A stretch of 64,000 nt of DNA from Salminus brasiliensis (Eukaryota > Chordata > Actinopteri > Characiformes > Bryconidae), in contig NC_132888.1 in the NCBI RefSeq assembly GCF_030463535.1, forward strand, positions 7,973,081 through 8,037,080. The letters run 5' to 3'. Shown here piece after piece: positions 11,413-23,944 of the stretch. Both the position numbers and the translations under genes were made by a program. Below the pieces are notes generated by a model that was not told where the DNA came from, ran no database searches, and saw nothing but the letters and a program-made list of their open reading frames with translations. The first letter of the stretch is position 1. Each line of letters opens with the position of its first letter.

Positions 11413-14400
11413 CATTTAAACACATCTGCACACCAACACTCTGGCCTAAACATTATGACATATGGACACCTACCTGCCTGAAATACTGTCGGGCCTCCAT
11501 GTGCCACCAAACCAGCTTATTCAACAGTTCCTAAGTGCCGTAGGTTGTGAGGTAGATCAGACTTGTTGCTCCAGCACATCCGACATGCTGCACATGTACA
11601 CAACTATACCATGGGGGAAAAAACAACAGCATCAAAACAGGCCTGATTGGACCAGGTGACCTTCTACAGTTCCAATACTCACATCTCCATTGTCTTCACC
11701 CCTGAACATTTCTTCCATATCAAACACACTGACTAACATCCTGAACCTCAACAACATTCAGATTACAAGGTTAAGGTTATGTGCTGCATCTGTGAGTGGT
11801 CTTTATGTTTTGGATCATTGCATATAAAGACAGCTAATGAGAAAGACAGATACAGTGGATGCATTCACACTGTCACTAATCCAGTATACTGCTAGTTTTT
11901 GTGGTAATTCTATTTGGGGTTTATTTAAGAATCATACCCACAGAGCTACACATTCATAACCCCACTTTCTACAACCCCTACAACACACACACACGGGACA
12001 CACACATACACACACATTCACACACAAACATATTCACATGACCTGTCTCACAGGGAGACCTCTGTTCCAAAAAAAGGCCACATAAACTAGGCACAGGGTG
12101 ACCAAGAGGATGCAGCTGGGACATCTATCTGCCCAAAACTGAATGGAGGTGAGGGGAGGGGTAGGAGAGTGTGGGTAGACTTAGAGAGAGAAATAGAGGG
12201 GGGGGGGGATGTAGCGGATGGGAGCAGAGAGGAGGAGTATTAGGCTGCCGAGTACAATGAAAGCACCTGGATCCAGCTTTCCCACATAACCCTCCCTTCA
12301 TCCGGCCCAGTCCGGATACTCTCCAAAAGCCTCACATGAAAGCCCCTCGCTGTCTGAACTCTCTGCCCCCCTTTCTGAACCACTCTTTCAGCTGAGTAAC
12401 TCCTCTTCCTGCTCTTTGACTTATTTTTATTACATCACAGCCAAGCTTTGAAAACTTCCTGTGACACTCTGAGCGGCCTTGGAAAGTCACACAGTGGCCC
12501 AAAGAGAAGATTTAGCGCTAACACTGATGGTGCCGTGGCTATGCTAAGCGTAGCTAGCTTAAAGAAAGCCAGAGCAGGAGAGGCACTGAGAGCATTCAAA
12601 TATATGACACCATTGGTACATTATAGTGGTGTTAATATGCAATAAGCAACTATCGGGTATTTTTATTTGTACCCAAGATGTGAAATTAAGGTCCTGGGGG
12701 GGGGTCCAGAGTCTCGTACAGAGTTCAGAGTCTCTTGTTCACTGGACGTTTTGCAGTTCTGCAATGCTTGGGCCAGCGAGTTGGCAGACAGCCAACACTG
12801 CAGCATAGGGACCCCCCTGTATACACCACCATTCACAAGTTTGGCTGGTAGTAATATAAGGCTAATTTTGGTTGCAGATATAGTGCAAAGGTCCAATATC
12901 TGGGTGTTTGTCTTTGGACCTAGAACAAATAACAGCAAAATTGACCAAATGTGTGACACTGATCATGTTGCAGTCTTGTACAAAAGCTTTAGATTATAAA
13001 AAAATGTTTATATAATTTATACGATTTTTAAAATATATAATTTATATTTTAATAATTGTATATAATTTATATTTAAAAATATTTCTATTATTTATCTATT
13101 AAAATTTTTTTATTATTTAAATATTTTACAACTGTTTATATTATTCATATATTAAAAATGTTAAATTATTTATATATTTTTTTTAAATATTTAGATTCTA
13201 TATTTTTAGTATATAGTTTTATATTTTCTCTTGAAGCTTGTGCTTAGACTCTACTCAAATGAATTTGATCTACTCAAACAGTTCTTTGCACACAATTGTG
13301 GAATCACACTGTAATTAACACAAAAGGGAGACATCACCAAATACTAAGAAATTCTGATCCAGATTTTATCATTTCAGAGATTCACATTTTCCCTCAAAAT
13401 GTCGAACATTGATATCATTTGCAATGAAAACATCAATTAAAAAAGCTTAGAAACTGCTGAGCAGTTTCACTATTTTAGACCCTTTTAATATAATGATATG
13501 ATATTATATTAGATTTTAATATGATATTATATTCTAATTTGATGCTTGTACAACTTCAAGGTTTTAGTAATAAAGCAGCGAAGCTGGTTTCTTTAAAAGA
13601 TTGCATAGTGTCAAAGTTGAATGCCTCATATAAAGTCTCATAATTGAAAGGGGGTGATAAAATCTCAAGGCAGGCTTAAAAAAGCAATGACTATAGAAAG
13701 CACGGACAGCGCAACGGCTTTCAAAAGTGAGCAAACACATCTAAAGCCTCTGCTGGCTGGTTGCAGGATGATGCGTAGCTCCGCCCACCCCTTTATCTAT
13801 ATTATATTTCCATTTAAATTTCCTCCTCTAAAATGTCTTTTCATCTCCAGTGTCTCCAATTACAGCAGTTAATTTTCCTTCCGCTGATATTGGCCCCTTT
13901 TTTATATTCCCCCAAAAATCAGTTTTTAAACTCTTATTCTGTGCCATCGTAAGAAGGCAGAGTTATGCTTAGGAATGAAGTGATTGACAGCCTTGGCTGG
14001 AAGAGACCAGTCATCTGTAGGACCTGCATGGCGCCCTTTCTGTTCATTGCATTGAGGATCTGAGTTGTAGTGGAACTTATATGAGCTGCACTTTTACTGT
14101 TGCAGCGTCCACTTACCGGACAAACTGGGAATCCAGGGGGAAATTCTCAAAAGCTCAATGAAGACAGTCTGAGACACTGAGGCTTGGTCTGGAAGAAGGA
14201 GGCGGGTCTAACAAATGAGTAGGCAAGTCTGTTTCCGCCTCTGTTTCTTACTGAGCGGACTCTAGTTGCAGATTTGACGAGGTGGTGTACATTTTTGACT
14301 TCATTTCTTTAGAACGGAAGGGAAGGGAACTACGGCATCCATGTTTCTACATTCTGTCATTGCTTGACTAAATTTGAGCATTGAATGAAACATCTAAAAA

Positions 14401-15737
14401 AAGTGGTCAAGTTTATATTCAGCTGTTTAAGTTATGAACATTCATCAATCTAACAAGCGATTCCAGACTTTTGAACAGTAGTATATGCGCCGGAGATAGA
14501 GCCGGCGTGTCACTACAGCAAAAACATAGTTGTAGAAATCTGAGACAGAGTCATACAGAGTTTAGCAGAGTTTCAGACTGCACCAGTCAGCCCCTCTCCT
14601 GCTGGTTGTGATAGTTTACGAGGGGGGGAAGAAGGAGTCAGCTCATCCTCGGTTAATGTGCTGATGGAGCAGGCAGGAGTAGCATGCTCCATAAAAGGAA
14701 GCATCCTACTCTAACAGAGGGGCAGAGAGGCCAACGGCCCTGCGTGCCTCAGAGGATCAGTAGGACAAAAGGTCACCTACTGCAGGCCTGACAGGACACT
14801 GTCTGCAGCACAGCACACTAAAAGGAACAAAAGGTCACGGTGGGCGTGACCCCTGACTAGAGTCTTCTTCCAGCATGACGAGAAGCTTACAAAGATCACG
14901 CAGGCAGAGGGAGTGCTGAGGATCTGTCGTCGCTGACTACTTGCGTTTGCTTGTGTGATTCCTTCTCATGGAAATAAAAGCAATAATGCTGAGAAATTAA
15001 TGTTCACAGAATCAGACAAGTATGATGTCACTTTCTGGTGTGAAATTGGATTTCAGAAAAGCTCCTGTGGCAAGTTTTGCCTTCCTTCAGCCTAGCACCA
15101 AGTCGAGGGCTTTGAGGGCTTCCACGGATCTCCCCCTCCGTCCATGATCTATATGTGGTTTTACCACCCATGATCTTGTGTAATACCCCTCCACCTAATT
15201 GCTGAAACGCTAGGCCCCTCTTGAAGAATCCAGCTCCGTCGCTTTAATCCTGTGTCCTGTTTGATTCAGTGAGCCACTCGTCGCTAGGCCTTCGAGAACG
15301 GACGGCGTGGAGGACGGCTTCACGCTTGGCTGGTTATTTGATTAGGTATACCGGGGGCTTACGCGATAAAGCGCCAGCCACGTCTCGCTGTGGTAAGCTC
15401 CGTTCCAATTCAGAGACAAGGACAAGCAGAACATATGTACTGTATGAGACGGAGAAGAGTTTAATGTCATCTTCCTGCTGTGGGCTCAGCACTCGTATGA
15501 GAGGGGATACACTGTAAAGACGTGGATCCTGTCCTTGGAGAGGGAAGCTAAAGGCTGATTTAGGTCTGGCTCTGCATGGGCGGGCTCCAGCACACCAGGC
15601 CGATGTTGCACTATAGATTTTTTGCAAATGCTGTGTGATTTATGGTTAGATTTAGCTAGCATTGCCCTTATGTCCAGACTTAGCCACCATTGTGATTGAG
15701 GGTACTGCTACCCTGGAAACATTACATGCATACATAC
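11413..15737. other. Intergenic DNA, no gene seen
   Basis: Includes a G run at 12198-12208, an extremely AT-rich block at 13000-13220 (TATAATTTATATTT-like repeats) and a somewhat CpG-richer unique stretch at 15230-15420. Frames at 12667-12999 and 15269-15517 lack any family signature. Confidence 0.5.
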
Positions 15738-16192
15738 ATTAAATGGACAAAAGTATTGGGACACCTGCTCTTTTGTTGTTTCTTTCAAAATCAAGGGCAT
15801 TAAATCCTGCTTTTGTTGGAGTAACTGTCTCTAATGTCCAGGAGAGGCTTTTTGGAGCATTACTGTGAGGATTTGATGGCATTCAGCGACAAGAGCTGAG
15901 GTCAGGATCTCTAACTCCCCAACTCATCCCAAAAGTCTTGGATGGAGCACCACCATTCACCATTCCAGAGAACACAGTTCGTCCACTGCTCCACAGCTCA
16001 GTGCTGGGGGGCTTCATACCCCTCTATCCCACGCCTGGCATTAGGCAGCATGGTGCCAATAGGATCATGTTTATCTGTTCCAGAGAGTCCGACTGTTTTG
16101 GCAATACGTCTCAATACAGGGCAAATGGGTGCAACGTAAAGTAGCTGAATGCATTCATTAGAAGAGGTGTCCACACACATTTGGACATACAG
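15738..16192 (+). mobile_element. Tc1-type non-autonomous element, family A (fullest copy)
   Basis: Starts TGGACAAAAGTATTGGGACA and ends in ...GTGTCCACACACATTTGGACA, so the termini are inverted. The body has CTGCTTTTGTTGGAGTAACT, GGAGCACCACCATTCACCAT, GGGGGGCTTCATACCCCTCT and CCAATAGGATCATGTTTATC. Other copies or fragments lie at 1495-1560, 40735-41062, 42330-42700, 44411-44612, 57903-58400, 61403-61458 and 62985-63273. Confidence 0.8.
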
Positions 16193-17349
16193 TACATGTG
16201 CCTCTACATATGAAGCCAAATGATCTCAACATTGGTTCTTAGCTGATTTTGGCAGGTGTGTAGCCTGGTGTAGGTGACTGTAGGATTAGCAGCAGGGGCT
16301 CAACAATCCTGTTAACCACCTCTTCTGCTAGCTTTAGCATGGGCTGTATTGTTGTGTGATCTGCTGGCTGCAGGCATGCACACACACACACACACACACA
16401 CAGGCACATTAGAACACTGCTTCATTACCCTCTGTCACATCAGCTAAGATTTATTGGACCTAATGGAGGAGGTTCTGTTTTGGCAATTTACTGTCGGAGA
16501 TGGGAAAACGCTGGCTTTTTACACCCCAGCCTGGTCAACACAGCGGGATTATGCTGTGAGAAAGATGGACTTTCACCTGCTGTGGCGTCCACCCATTCTC
16601 CTGGGGCTGGGGACAGATCTGCTGATGTCATGTTTGTGTAACTTGTTTAACTGTTTGTTGAACTGTGGCTATTCAGTGGGCCTGATCTGGCTGGAAGCAT
16701 GCTAGCAGTGAGGTTCTGTAGGTATGGAGAACCGTATTATGTTTTTCTGGGTTATATAAGTGCATTTCTATCCTTCCAAAGAACCTGATGAGAACTGTTT
16801 TGGAATTGTTTTGTTTTGGTTTCCTTGCTCACTGATTAGGAACTGAGCCGAAAGTTTGGAAACAAAACATACTTGGTTGAAGTGGACTAGCTTGCATGAC
16901 TTAGCTCAATAGCAGCATCTGCTGGCCAATGTTTGTAGCACTCCCTGTTGTAGTCTCCACGGAGGGGTCAGATGCATTTGTACTTTGAACGTGCACCAAT
17001 TTGCTAGTTTTACAATGTCTCTGAATCGCCTGTTCAGAGATGCATATGCAAAGCACCACCAAATGAAAGCATGTACAGCTTATTGAAGGAGCACAGTAAC
17101 TGTTAAATTCCCCCTAGCTTTAAACATCCTTTCTTCATCCAGTCGCTGAGATCTAGAAAATGGTTTGATGTGAAATGGTTCATTGTAGAGAAACCTATTA
17201 ACTTATTGTGTTGTGTTTTACAGTGCTGGTGACAAGAGCCAGTAGTTGTAAAATCTACAGCGCAAGTACAGACATCCCACCCTCATTTCCGAGAGGTAGC
17301 GCCAAGCAACAACCCCCCAGGGCAACTGAGTTACTGTTAAACTGATGAA
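16193..17349. other. Intergenic DNA, no gene seen
   Basis: A CA microsatellite at 16378-16402; otherwise unique. Confidence 0.5.
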
Positions 17350-17760
17350 ACCACTGACACCAAGTCAAGTCAAGTCAAGTCAAGTGGGTTTTATTGTCAT
17401 TTCAACTACATACAGGGACCATGGTGCAACATAGACACAGTGCATACAGAACACAAGTGCAACACAAACAAACAAGTGCGGACAGACAACACAACAAAGT
17501 ACAGACAGAGAATAATAAATAATTGCCGGTAGTGTGCAAATTGTGCACACTACCGTCCAGTGAGGTAGTAAAGTTATTAGTGCAAATGCTTTGTGCAAAA
17601 ATGCTTCCCCTTTAATCTGGAGTAAATGGTTGGAGAGAGAGAGAGAGAGTGTGCATGTAACAGAAAAGACATCAGTTCAGAAGTTGAGTTGAGTTGAGAA
17701 GTCTGATGGCTTGGGGGAAGAAGCTATTGCAGAGTCTGGTCGTGTTGGACCACATAACAG
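17350..17760 (-). mobile_element. LINE-like 3' fragment with TTGAC tail (minus strand)
   Basis: Five AGTCA repeats at 17363-17382 precede GTGGGTTTTATTGTCATTTC. On the minus strand this is a 3' end with a pentamer tail, typical of fish non-LTR retroelements. The body continues to about 17760 (GTCTGATGGCTTGGGGGAAG). Strongly 5'-truncated. Confidence 0.55.
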
Positions 17761-17788
17761 AGTTGACATTTTCCACCATTGCGTGACT

Positions 17789-17945
17789 TAACCCCTTTAC
17801 ACTCCAAGACTTATCACACAATAAGGTGTATTACTCAGTAACTACAGGGACTTCTGTACAAACTGGTGGGGCCATTCATTGGTAACAGACGTTTATAATA
17901 ACACTTTCAGCCCACTGGCCGCCGTAGACTGTTTAAGGGGTTAAC
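17789..17945. repeat. Palindromic MITE (AACCCCTTTACACTCC ends), copy 1
   Basis: TTAACCCCTTTACACTCCAAG at the left (core 20 bp) and TGTTTAAGGGGTTAAC at the right are inverted. The copy at 29742-29893 has the same body in the opposite orientation (TTTGTACAGAAGTCCCTGTT, GGAGTGTTAAAAGGTTAA). Confidence 0.65.
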
Positions 17946-18082
17946 GGCATGGTTCTAACCTCAAACTACAGACTCCACACGTCACGTCTAAAACAGAAAT
18001 GTATCAATTTTCAACACATTATCGTTTCTTAAAAATGGAATGTGGACTTCACTCAATATCACAAGAAGTGTGCCATGTCAAA

Positions 18083-18376
18083 AGGTAAAGGTAAAGGTGC
18101 ACGTATTTGTCACTGTGCTATGTACAGCGAAAATGTGTCCTCCGCATTTTACCCATCTGTGGTAGTGAACACACACACACACTAGTGCACTAGGGGCAGT
18201 AAGTACACACACACCCAGAGCGGTGGGCAGCCAACTCCAGCGCCTGGGGAGCAGAGAGGGTAGAGGGCCTTGCTCAAGGGCCCAACAGTAGCAGCAGTCG
18301 CAGCGAGCCCGGGAATTGAACCCACAACCCTGTTATCGATAGCCTGGTGCTCTAACCGCTGAAGCACCACTGCCCC
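18083..18376 (-). repeat. tRNA-derived SINE, family 1 (minus strand)
   Basis: The minus strand begins GGGGCAGTGGTGCTTCAGCG and GTTAGAGC (A-box region), followed by a B box GGGTTCAATTCCC. The tail has GGTAAAGGTAAAGG. Same family at 57607-57886 (minus) and 46066-46270 (plus, diverged). Confidence 0.8.
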
Positions 18377-19249
18377 TTACTGTCTTCCATGTTTGCAACC
18401 AGAGGAAGTGACATCACTGAGTGCAGATCACATGTTTTATAAGAGCTGTTCACAAATTTTATGCAAGTTTTATTGCAAGTATTAAATCAGTGGTAACAGA
18501 GCTGACCACAGCATTGGCACACTGGCAAAGGTTTAGCTGGGAGACGTACCCTAGAGAGTGTACCCTTAGTGTACCCTCTATTCTAGAATGGACCATATGC
18601 ATAGACTAGGTGTGTACTTCTTATTGTAGCTTATGTTATATTAATGGTGATTCTGTCTAATCTGTAAACAATGTTGGGTCGCAGTATGTAGATTTTTTCT
18701 TTTATATTCTATTATTACTTTATTAATGTTTACAGGACGTTCATCACACTTATCCTAAAAGACATCAAAGGAGCAGCTGTAAACTCACCTCAGCTTGTCT
18801 TTTACAGTAATTTAACCCCCCTGGGTAATAGAAAAGTCACTGTACGCAGAGCAGCTACAGTGGCATTATTCGGACCCTACAGGCAGGGGTAGTGTGTTAC
18901 TGTCTGGTTTGAAGACTCTGCAGCTGCAGGACACTGAGAACTTGAACTGATGCACAATGAATGAGAGAGCGGCCGACTGGAAATCCTGCCCACAGAGAAC
19001 ACTGATACTGACACTGATGCCTAAAATTAGATTTGGGTGCAGCACATAGGGGACATAGGTGTTTTATTTAAACCTCAGACATTTATGCCTTCATTAAGCC
19101 AAGTGCCTTTCACTGCTGCAGACAAATTTCCAATGTGGGAATAAAATCACATTCGTTTTGCACTTTCGAGTTGTAGCATGCTCCCGTCATCTTGATCGTT
19201 TGGTGTAGGTTGGTCAGGATAGCTGCCTCAACTTGATGTCTTGATGTTC
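18377..19249. other. Intergenic DNA, no gene seen
   Basis: Unique sequence without recognisable coding or repeat structure. Confidence 0.45.
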
Positions 19250-19430
19250 TGATTAAATGTTCTGATGGCTGGTGTTTCCCGGTCGATTCCCGGTCTGGGT
19301 GACTGTGCTGCGCTACACCAACAAGAGTCCTTGGGCAAGACTCCGAACACTGCATTGGCCCACCTCTGTGACCTTGTAACCCTGGAAGTCGCTCTGGATA
19401 GGAGTGTCACCTAAATGCTGTTAATGTAAA
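19250..19430 (+). repeat. SINE family 2 fragment with LINE-like tail
   Basis: CCCGGTCTGGGTGACTGTGC, CTACACCAACAAGAGTC and the tail AAGTCGCTCTGGATAGGAGT. The tail resembles that of the LINE 3' end at 33083. Confidence 0.65.
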
Positions 19431-19639
19431 TCTGCCATTGTAAATAACCAGCAGGTGAGCTTTCTCCAGCACTAAACAGAAAGCACCTTGCCGTCTCTGT
19501 TCATTTATTTATTTATTTATTAACAAACTACTACACACACAAAGACAGCTCCACTACTCAACCGTCTCTCCTCTTAGAAATGACCAGCAGAAGCATGACA
19601 GGAAATCATCTCTAAAGGAATCTAGTTACAAATACTGAC

Positions 19640-20120
19640 TCTGCATGATTATCAGCTTTTGCAAAATCCCAAATCATCTGTGTAAAAATATTAGACAGTC
19701 TTTAGAAGTGCCAGAGTGTCAGACTGTAGTCTGAAGTCTTTTCAGAGTCTTTAAGTATACGGTTAGCATTAGTCAGGTTTAATCTTTGATTGTTGAAGTG
19801 AGTGGTGAAGATCACCATGGCCAGATCCAAAGAGCTCTCTGAGGCCTTCAGAAAGAAGGCTGCAGATGCAGAGGAGTCTGGGAAGGGGGGTTAAAAAGAT
19901 CTTGAACAATTCAAAATCCGTCGTTCCACTGTCCTCTAAATCATAAACAAGTGGAGAAAATTTAAAAACTACTGGCAACATGGCCAGATCAGGCTGTCCT
20001 AGCAAGCTCGGCCCAAACGCAACACCACAAGATGAGTAAAGAAATCTTTAACAATTCTAAAATGTCATCACGGGGCCTAGAGGAAGCCCTTGCTGCTGTT
20101 GATCTCGAGGTACAGCTTCT
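19640..20120 (+). mobile_element. Tc1-like transposase relic, family E copy 2
   Basis: Shares AGAGCTCTCTGAGGCCTTCA, GAAAGAAGGCTGCAGATGCA, AAACAAGTGGAGAAAATTT and AACGCAACACCACAAGATGA with the copies at 9245 and 59520. No frame survives. Confidence 0.65.
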
Positions 20121-21079
20121 ACCATCAAAAAGAAAACAGACTTTCCTCATTTCCTTTAATTTCTTTTCATATTTAACTAAATCAAGGAATATATAATTTC
20201 TTTGCTACACTCTGGACTGGATTTACTTCATATCTACTGGAATATGTGGAAGATGTGAAGTCTTCTTAAGTTGTCCGTTTAGGAAATGTGTAAATTTGTC
20301 TAAAAATGTAACAGTCAGTAGTTCGGTAATGCAGCCCAGAGCTAATTTGTTGGTGGAACAAGCCAAGATTCAAAGATTCAGCACCTGATAACCTTTGTCC
20401 TGCATAGAGATGTGCCAGTCGTACATGAATTGCCCAGTTATTCCTAACATTTGGTCATTTCCATTAAGAACAGTAACACCTCCAACCAACAAACTCAAGA
20501 ATCAGAAGAGATCCAGAGATTATTTCAGACTGCCTTCATTCCTTTTCAGTAGTGAAACCGTATGCAGGCTCTCCAGCTAAAGTTTCAATGCCAACGATGT
20601 GAAGAATGTATGCAAATCTGACCATTTCTGAAATTAGGAATCTAACCTTGCCAAGCAAATGACACTCATTTAATTACTCAGAGCAGGAAAGTGGAGCACC
20701 TCTTGTGCTTGGCACAAAAGACATGCTTTTTAAAGTGCATCTTTGAGTTTAATGTTGATCTGAAAGGGGATGTTTAAGTGCCTGAGAGCATCTCAAGATG
20801 TGCTGCTGCTGAGTCCTCCTACAGTGGAATACTTACTTGCCAAAAGCGATGCTTTTTACCCATCTCGGGCATTATATTACATCGCCTATTAGCTGAATAA
20901 ATCATGTGTTGTTTTATCGAAACAAATCTAAACAGAAGATGCAACGGCCTCAGAAGGTCTGGCTTTTATCAGACGCACTGCCACAAAATCTATTTTGAAT
21001 ATAATGGGCTTCACTGGTAAACTTTATTTAAGCAGCTTTTGCTTTATTTGCGATGAGAAAACCATGTACTCTCACTGTG
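20121..21079. other. Unique intergenic DNA, possible regulatory
   Basis: No repeat family recognised. AT-rich 20600-21060 contains homeodomain-like TTTAATTACT; function unknown. Confidence 0.35.
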
Positions 21080-22060
21080 CAGTTTATTAGGAACACTAAT
21101 ACTGGCTAGGGCCCCATTGTACTCTCAAAATAGCTTCAATTATTTGTGGGATAGATTCCACAAGACGTAGGAACCAATTCCTTGAGCTTCCGGTCAATGC
21201 TGACATGACTGCATCATGCAATCTGCAGAATTTCCAAGCTGTGAATCTCTCCCTTTGTGACTGAGAAGGCCACTGAAGAACGCTGAACGCAATGTAACAT
21301 GGTGCCTCATCATACTGGAAGTAGCCGTTAGAATGTGCTACGGAAGTGTGCTACGAAAACAGTCTGCATACCATTACACCACCTTCACCAGCCTGGACAA
21401 GGTTTACACAAGGCAGGTTGGGTTCGTGGATTAAAGCCGTTGGCACTAAATTCTGACCCTACCATCTATGTTCCTATGAAATCAAAATTCATCAGACCAG
21501 GCTAAGTTTCTCCAGTCTCCAACTGCCCAGTTTTGGTGGCCTGTGCTGAGCCACTGCAGCCTCAGCTTTCTGTTCTTGGCTGACCGAAGTGGAACCCAAC
21601 GTGGTCTTCTGTTGTTGCAGCCCACCCTCCTCAAGGTTGGACGTGTTGTTGTGTGCATTCTGAGGAGCTTTTCTGAGTTACTGTAGCTTTTCTGTCAACT
21701 TGGACCAGTCTGGCAATTCTCTGTTGACCATCAACAAGGTGATTCCATCTGCAGAACTGCAGAACCCCCACCCACTGGATGTGTTCTAAGTAACTCTAGA
21801 GACTGCTGTGCTGAAAATCCCGGGAGATCAGCAGTTGGGACAATCCTTAAACCAGCCTGTCTTACACCAACAATCATGCCACACTGATGATTTTGGTTGA
21901 TGTGAACATTACCTAATGCTGTTGGCCCACATGCCTTGTCCATATTTACAAGATTTTGCATTGCATTGCTGCCAACTGATTGGCTGATTAGATAATTGCA
22001 TGAATGAGTTTGAGTACAGGTGTTTCTAAGAAAGTGCTCTGTGAGAGGAAGTGGCACAAT
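21080..22060 (-). mobile_element. Tc1-like transposon relic (minus strand)
   Basis: Starts CAGTTTATTAGGAACACTAA. The body includes GGATAGATTCCACAAGACG, ACCATTACACCACCTTCACC, AATTCTGACCCTACCATC, CATCAGACCAGGCTAAGTTT and TCAAGGTTGGACGTGTTG. This is the antisense layout of a common fish Tc1-type transposase; frames are broken throughout. Confidence 0.7.
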
Positions 22061-22644
22061 CCTTTACTTTAATGTCTATGCTGTCAATGCATCCTTCTAT
22101 TAAACATAGAGTCTTGGTTTTATGACTGTGTTTGAGCTGAGTGTTAATCAGTGATCTGCCTCTTGCCTCCCACTGGAGGGCTCTGGAGAGTTCCTTTCAC
22201 TCTTGAGTCTCTGAGGATGCAGGCTGCTGGTTGGCCTTGTGCTTCTGACCATGGCTCTGCTTTTAAAATCTGTAATTACAGGAGTATACGATGTTTAAAC
22301 ACATATTTCTAAATACATTTTGCCATGTATTAATAGAGGTTTGCTTCAGATGCCGTAAAGGCCTCAGTTTGAGCTCATGTATAAGTATTTTCAGTAATGT
22401 ATATTGGGTTGAGTTAGCTTCTGTGTGAAAAGTAATATAGATCAATAAATAGTTGACGTTGAGGTTGTGTTAATAAATTGATACGTAAGTTAGAAGAACA
22501 CAGGCTCGGTTGCTGACTACTCTGTGCTATACAGCCATTGTATTATCAACAGCCACCTGATTAGATAAATGAGGCACTGGGTGGGAAATACTAGAAATAC
22601 TGGCCTAACTCAAGGAGAGCGTTTGGAAATTGTTAAGATGGTGA
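22061..22644. other. Intergenic DNA, no gene seen
   Basis: Unique sequence; nothing recognised. Confidence 0.45.
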
Positions 22645-22805
22645 TTGCGGTTGGTGTGGCGCAACAGATGACAGTGAGCTACCACACATGTGGGTAGCTC
22701 ACCATGTATGTAGCTGGGGTTTGATTCCCGGTCTGGGTGACTATGCTGTACTACACCAATAAGAGTCTTTGGGTGAGCATCAGCTAAATACCATAAATGT
22801 AATGG
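22645..22805 (+). repeat. tRNA-derived SINE, family 2
   Basis: GGTTGGTGTGGCGCAACAGA (A-box region) and GGGGTTTGATTCCCGG (B box), then TCTGGGTGACTATGCTG; the 3' part is truncated. Confidence 0.7.
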
Positions 22806-22892
22806 TGTATTTTTCCAATATAAATATTAGCTGGAACTAATAGATATGAATAATATTTTATTTCTATTAATTACATATTAATATAACCAATT

Positions 22893-23420
22893 AGTTATAA
22901 CATTAAACTCACTACCAGGTGAAATGACAGGTGACCTGAAAACCATAAAAAGATTATCTTCATATACAGTGGCATCTATCCAAGGGTGGAAACATTAGGC
23001 ATAAGTGAACAGTCAGTCCCTGAAGGAGAGGTTTTGGAAGCAGGAAAAATGGCCAAGAGAAAGAATCTGAGCCACTTTGAAACAAATTGTGATGGCTTGT
23101 TGACTGGGTCAGAACATCTCCAAACCATCAGACGGGTCTTTTTCTGGCATGCAGTGGTCAGTGCCTACCAAAAGTGGTCCAAGAAAAAGCCAACCGGTAA
23201 ACCAGTGTCAGGGTCATGGGCACCTAAGGATCATTCATGCAATCCATGGAGGCCCCACCTCACAAGGTCCAGGACTTAAAGGCTCTGCTAATGCTATTGT
23301 CTTGGTTCCAGATACCACACTGGACACTCTCTGAGATCTTGTGGGGTATATGCGTCGAATGGCCAGATCTGTTGTGGTGGCATAAGTGGGGCTACTGTTA
23401 TGGATGATTGGTGTAGATAC
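22893..23420 (+). mobile_element. Tc1-like relic, family B copy 1
   Basis: ATAACATTAAACTCACTACC at the left, then a decayed transposase N-terminus (MAKRKNLSHFE..., VVSAYQKWSKKKPTGKPV) and AGATCTGTTGTGGTGGCATA near the right. The frame is broken. Related copies lie at 35513-36365, 39513-39985 and (minus) 51975-52725. Confidence 0.7.
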
Positions 23421-23479
23421 AGTAGTACAGTAGTAGATACAGAAGTATATACACCAATATCCATTTTTTTTCACTTTTT

Positions 23480-23660
23480 GATGTAATGTAAATCCGGCAG
23501 TTGTTCTTTACATTGTGTCAGAATTCCATGATAAATGGACCAATAGAAATGCTCCAGAATTAAAAACTGAGAAATTTAGAAAGTTTCTTCCTTCTTCTTT
23601 CCTTTTTTGAAGATATGATTATTACTGCTATGGACACCGTCAACACTAAGCCATTTTAAG
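23480..23660. repeat. Fragment of palindromic element D
   Basis: GCAGTTGTTCTTTACATTGT and ATAAATGGACCAATAGAAAT match the interior of the elements at 37312, 38016 and 39245. Confidence 0.5.
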
Positions 23661-23836
23661 GTAACAGTGAGAACTTCCTTTCTTTAACATAAACTGTATA
23701 TAAATATCAATGCTGCCATTCTCCACATGTCCCTTTTCATGGCCACTGAACGAGTATATTTATTGTCAGTAAAGTAGATCACGCTTCAAATCTATTTAGT
23801 TTCTTTTTCTTTTTCTGGTCCTGGTATCTGTTATTT

Positions 23837-23904
23837 AAAACCGGCTGTGTGACATTGTTGGTATGCTTTAGAGGAAACCGGTTGCGTGACCTCAGGTAAT
23901 AAAG
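23837..23904 (+). promoter_or_regulatory. Probable core promoter of the Ly6-type gene
   Basis: The motif AAACCGGCTGTGTGAC at about 23838-23853 is nearly repeated as AAACCGGTTGCGTGAC at 23875-23890. A TATA-like TAATAAAG lies at 23897-23904, 41 bp before the ATG. That would put transcription start near 23925-23930 with a short 5' leader. Positions are read from the sequence; promoter activity is inferred. Confidence 0.4.
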
Positions 23905-23944
23905 GTACTCAGCCTCACACCCAGCAACCAGACCGGCTGCCAAC

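Noticed and set aside
12667..12999. Overlapping frames on both strands (about 100 codons each)
   Set aside because: They shadow each other and show no recognisable domain.
15269..15517. 82-codon plus frame in a CpG-richer stretch
   Set aside because: Considered as an exon, but no matching partner exon or family motif was found.
17555..17580. let-7-like string TGAGGTAGTA
   Set aside because: The rest of the seed region and a hairpin are absent, and it lies within a LINE-like repeat.
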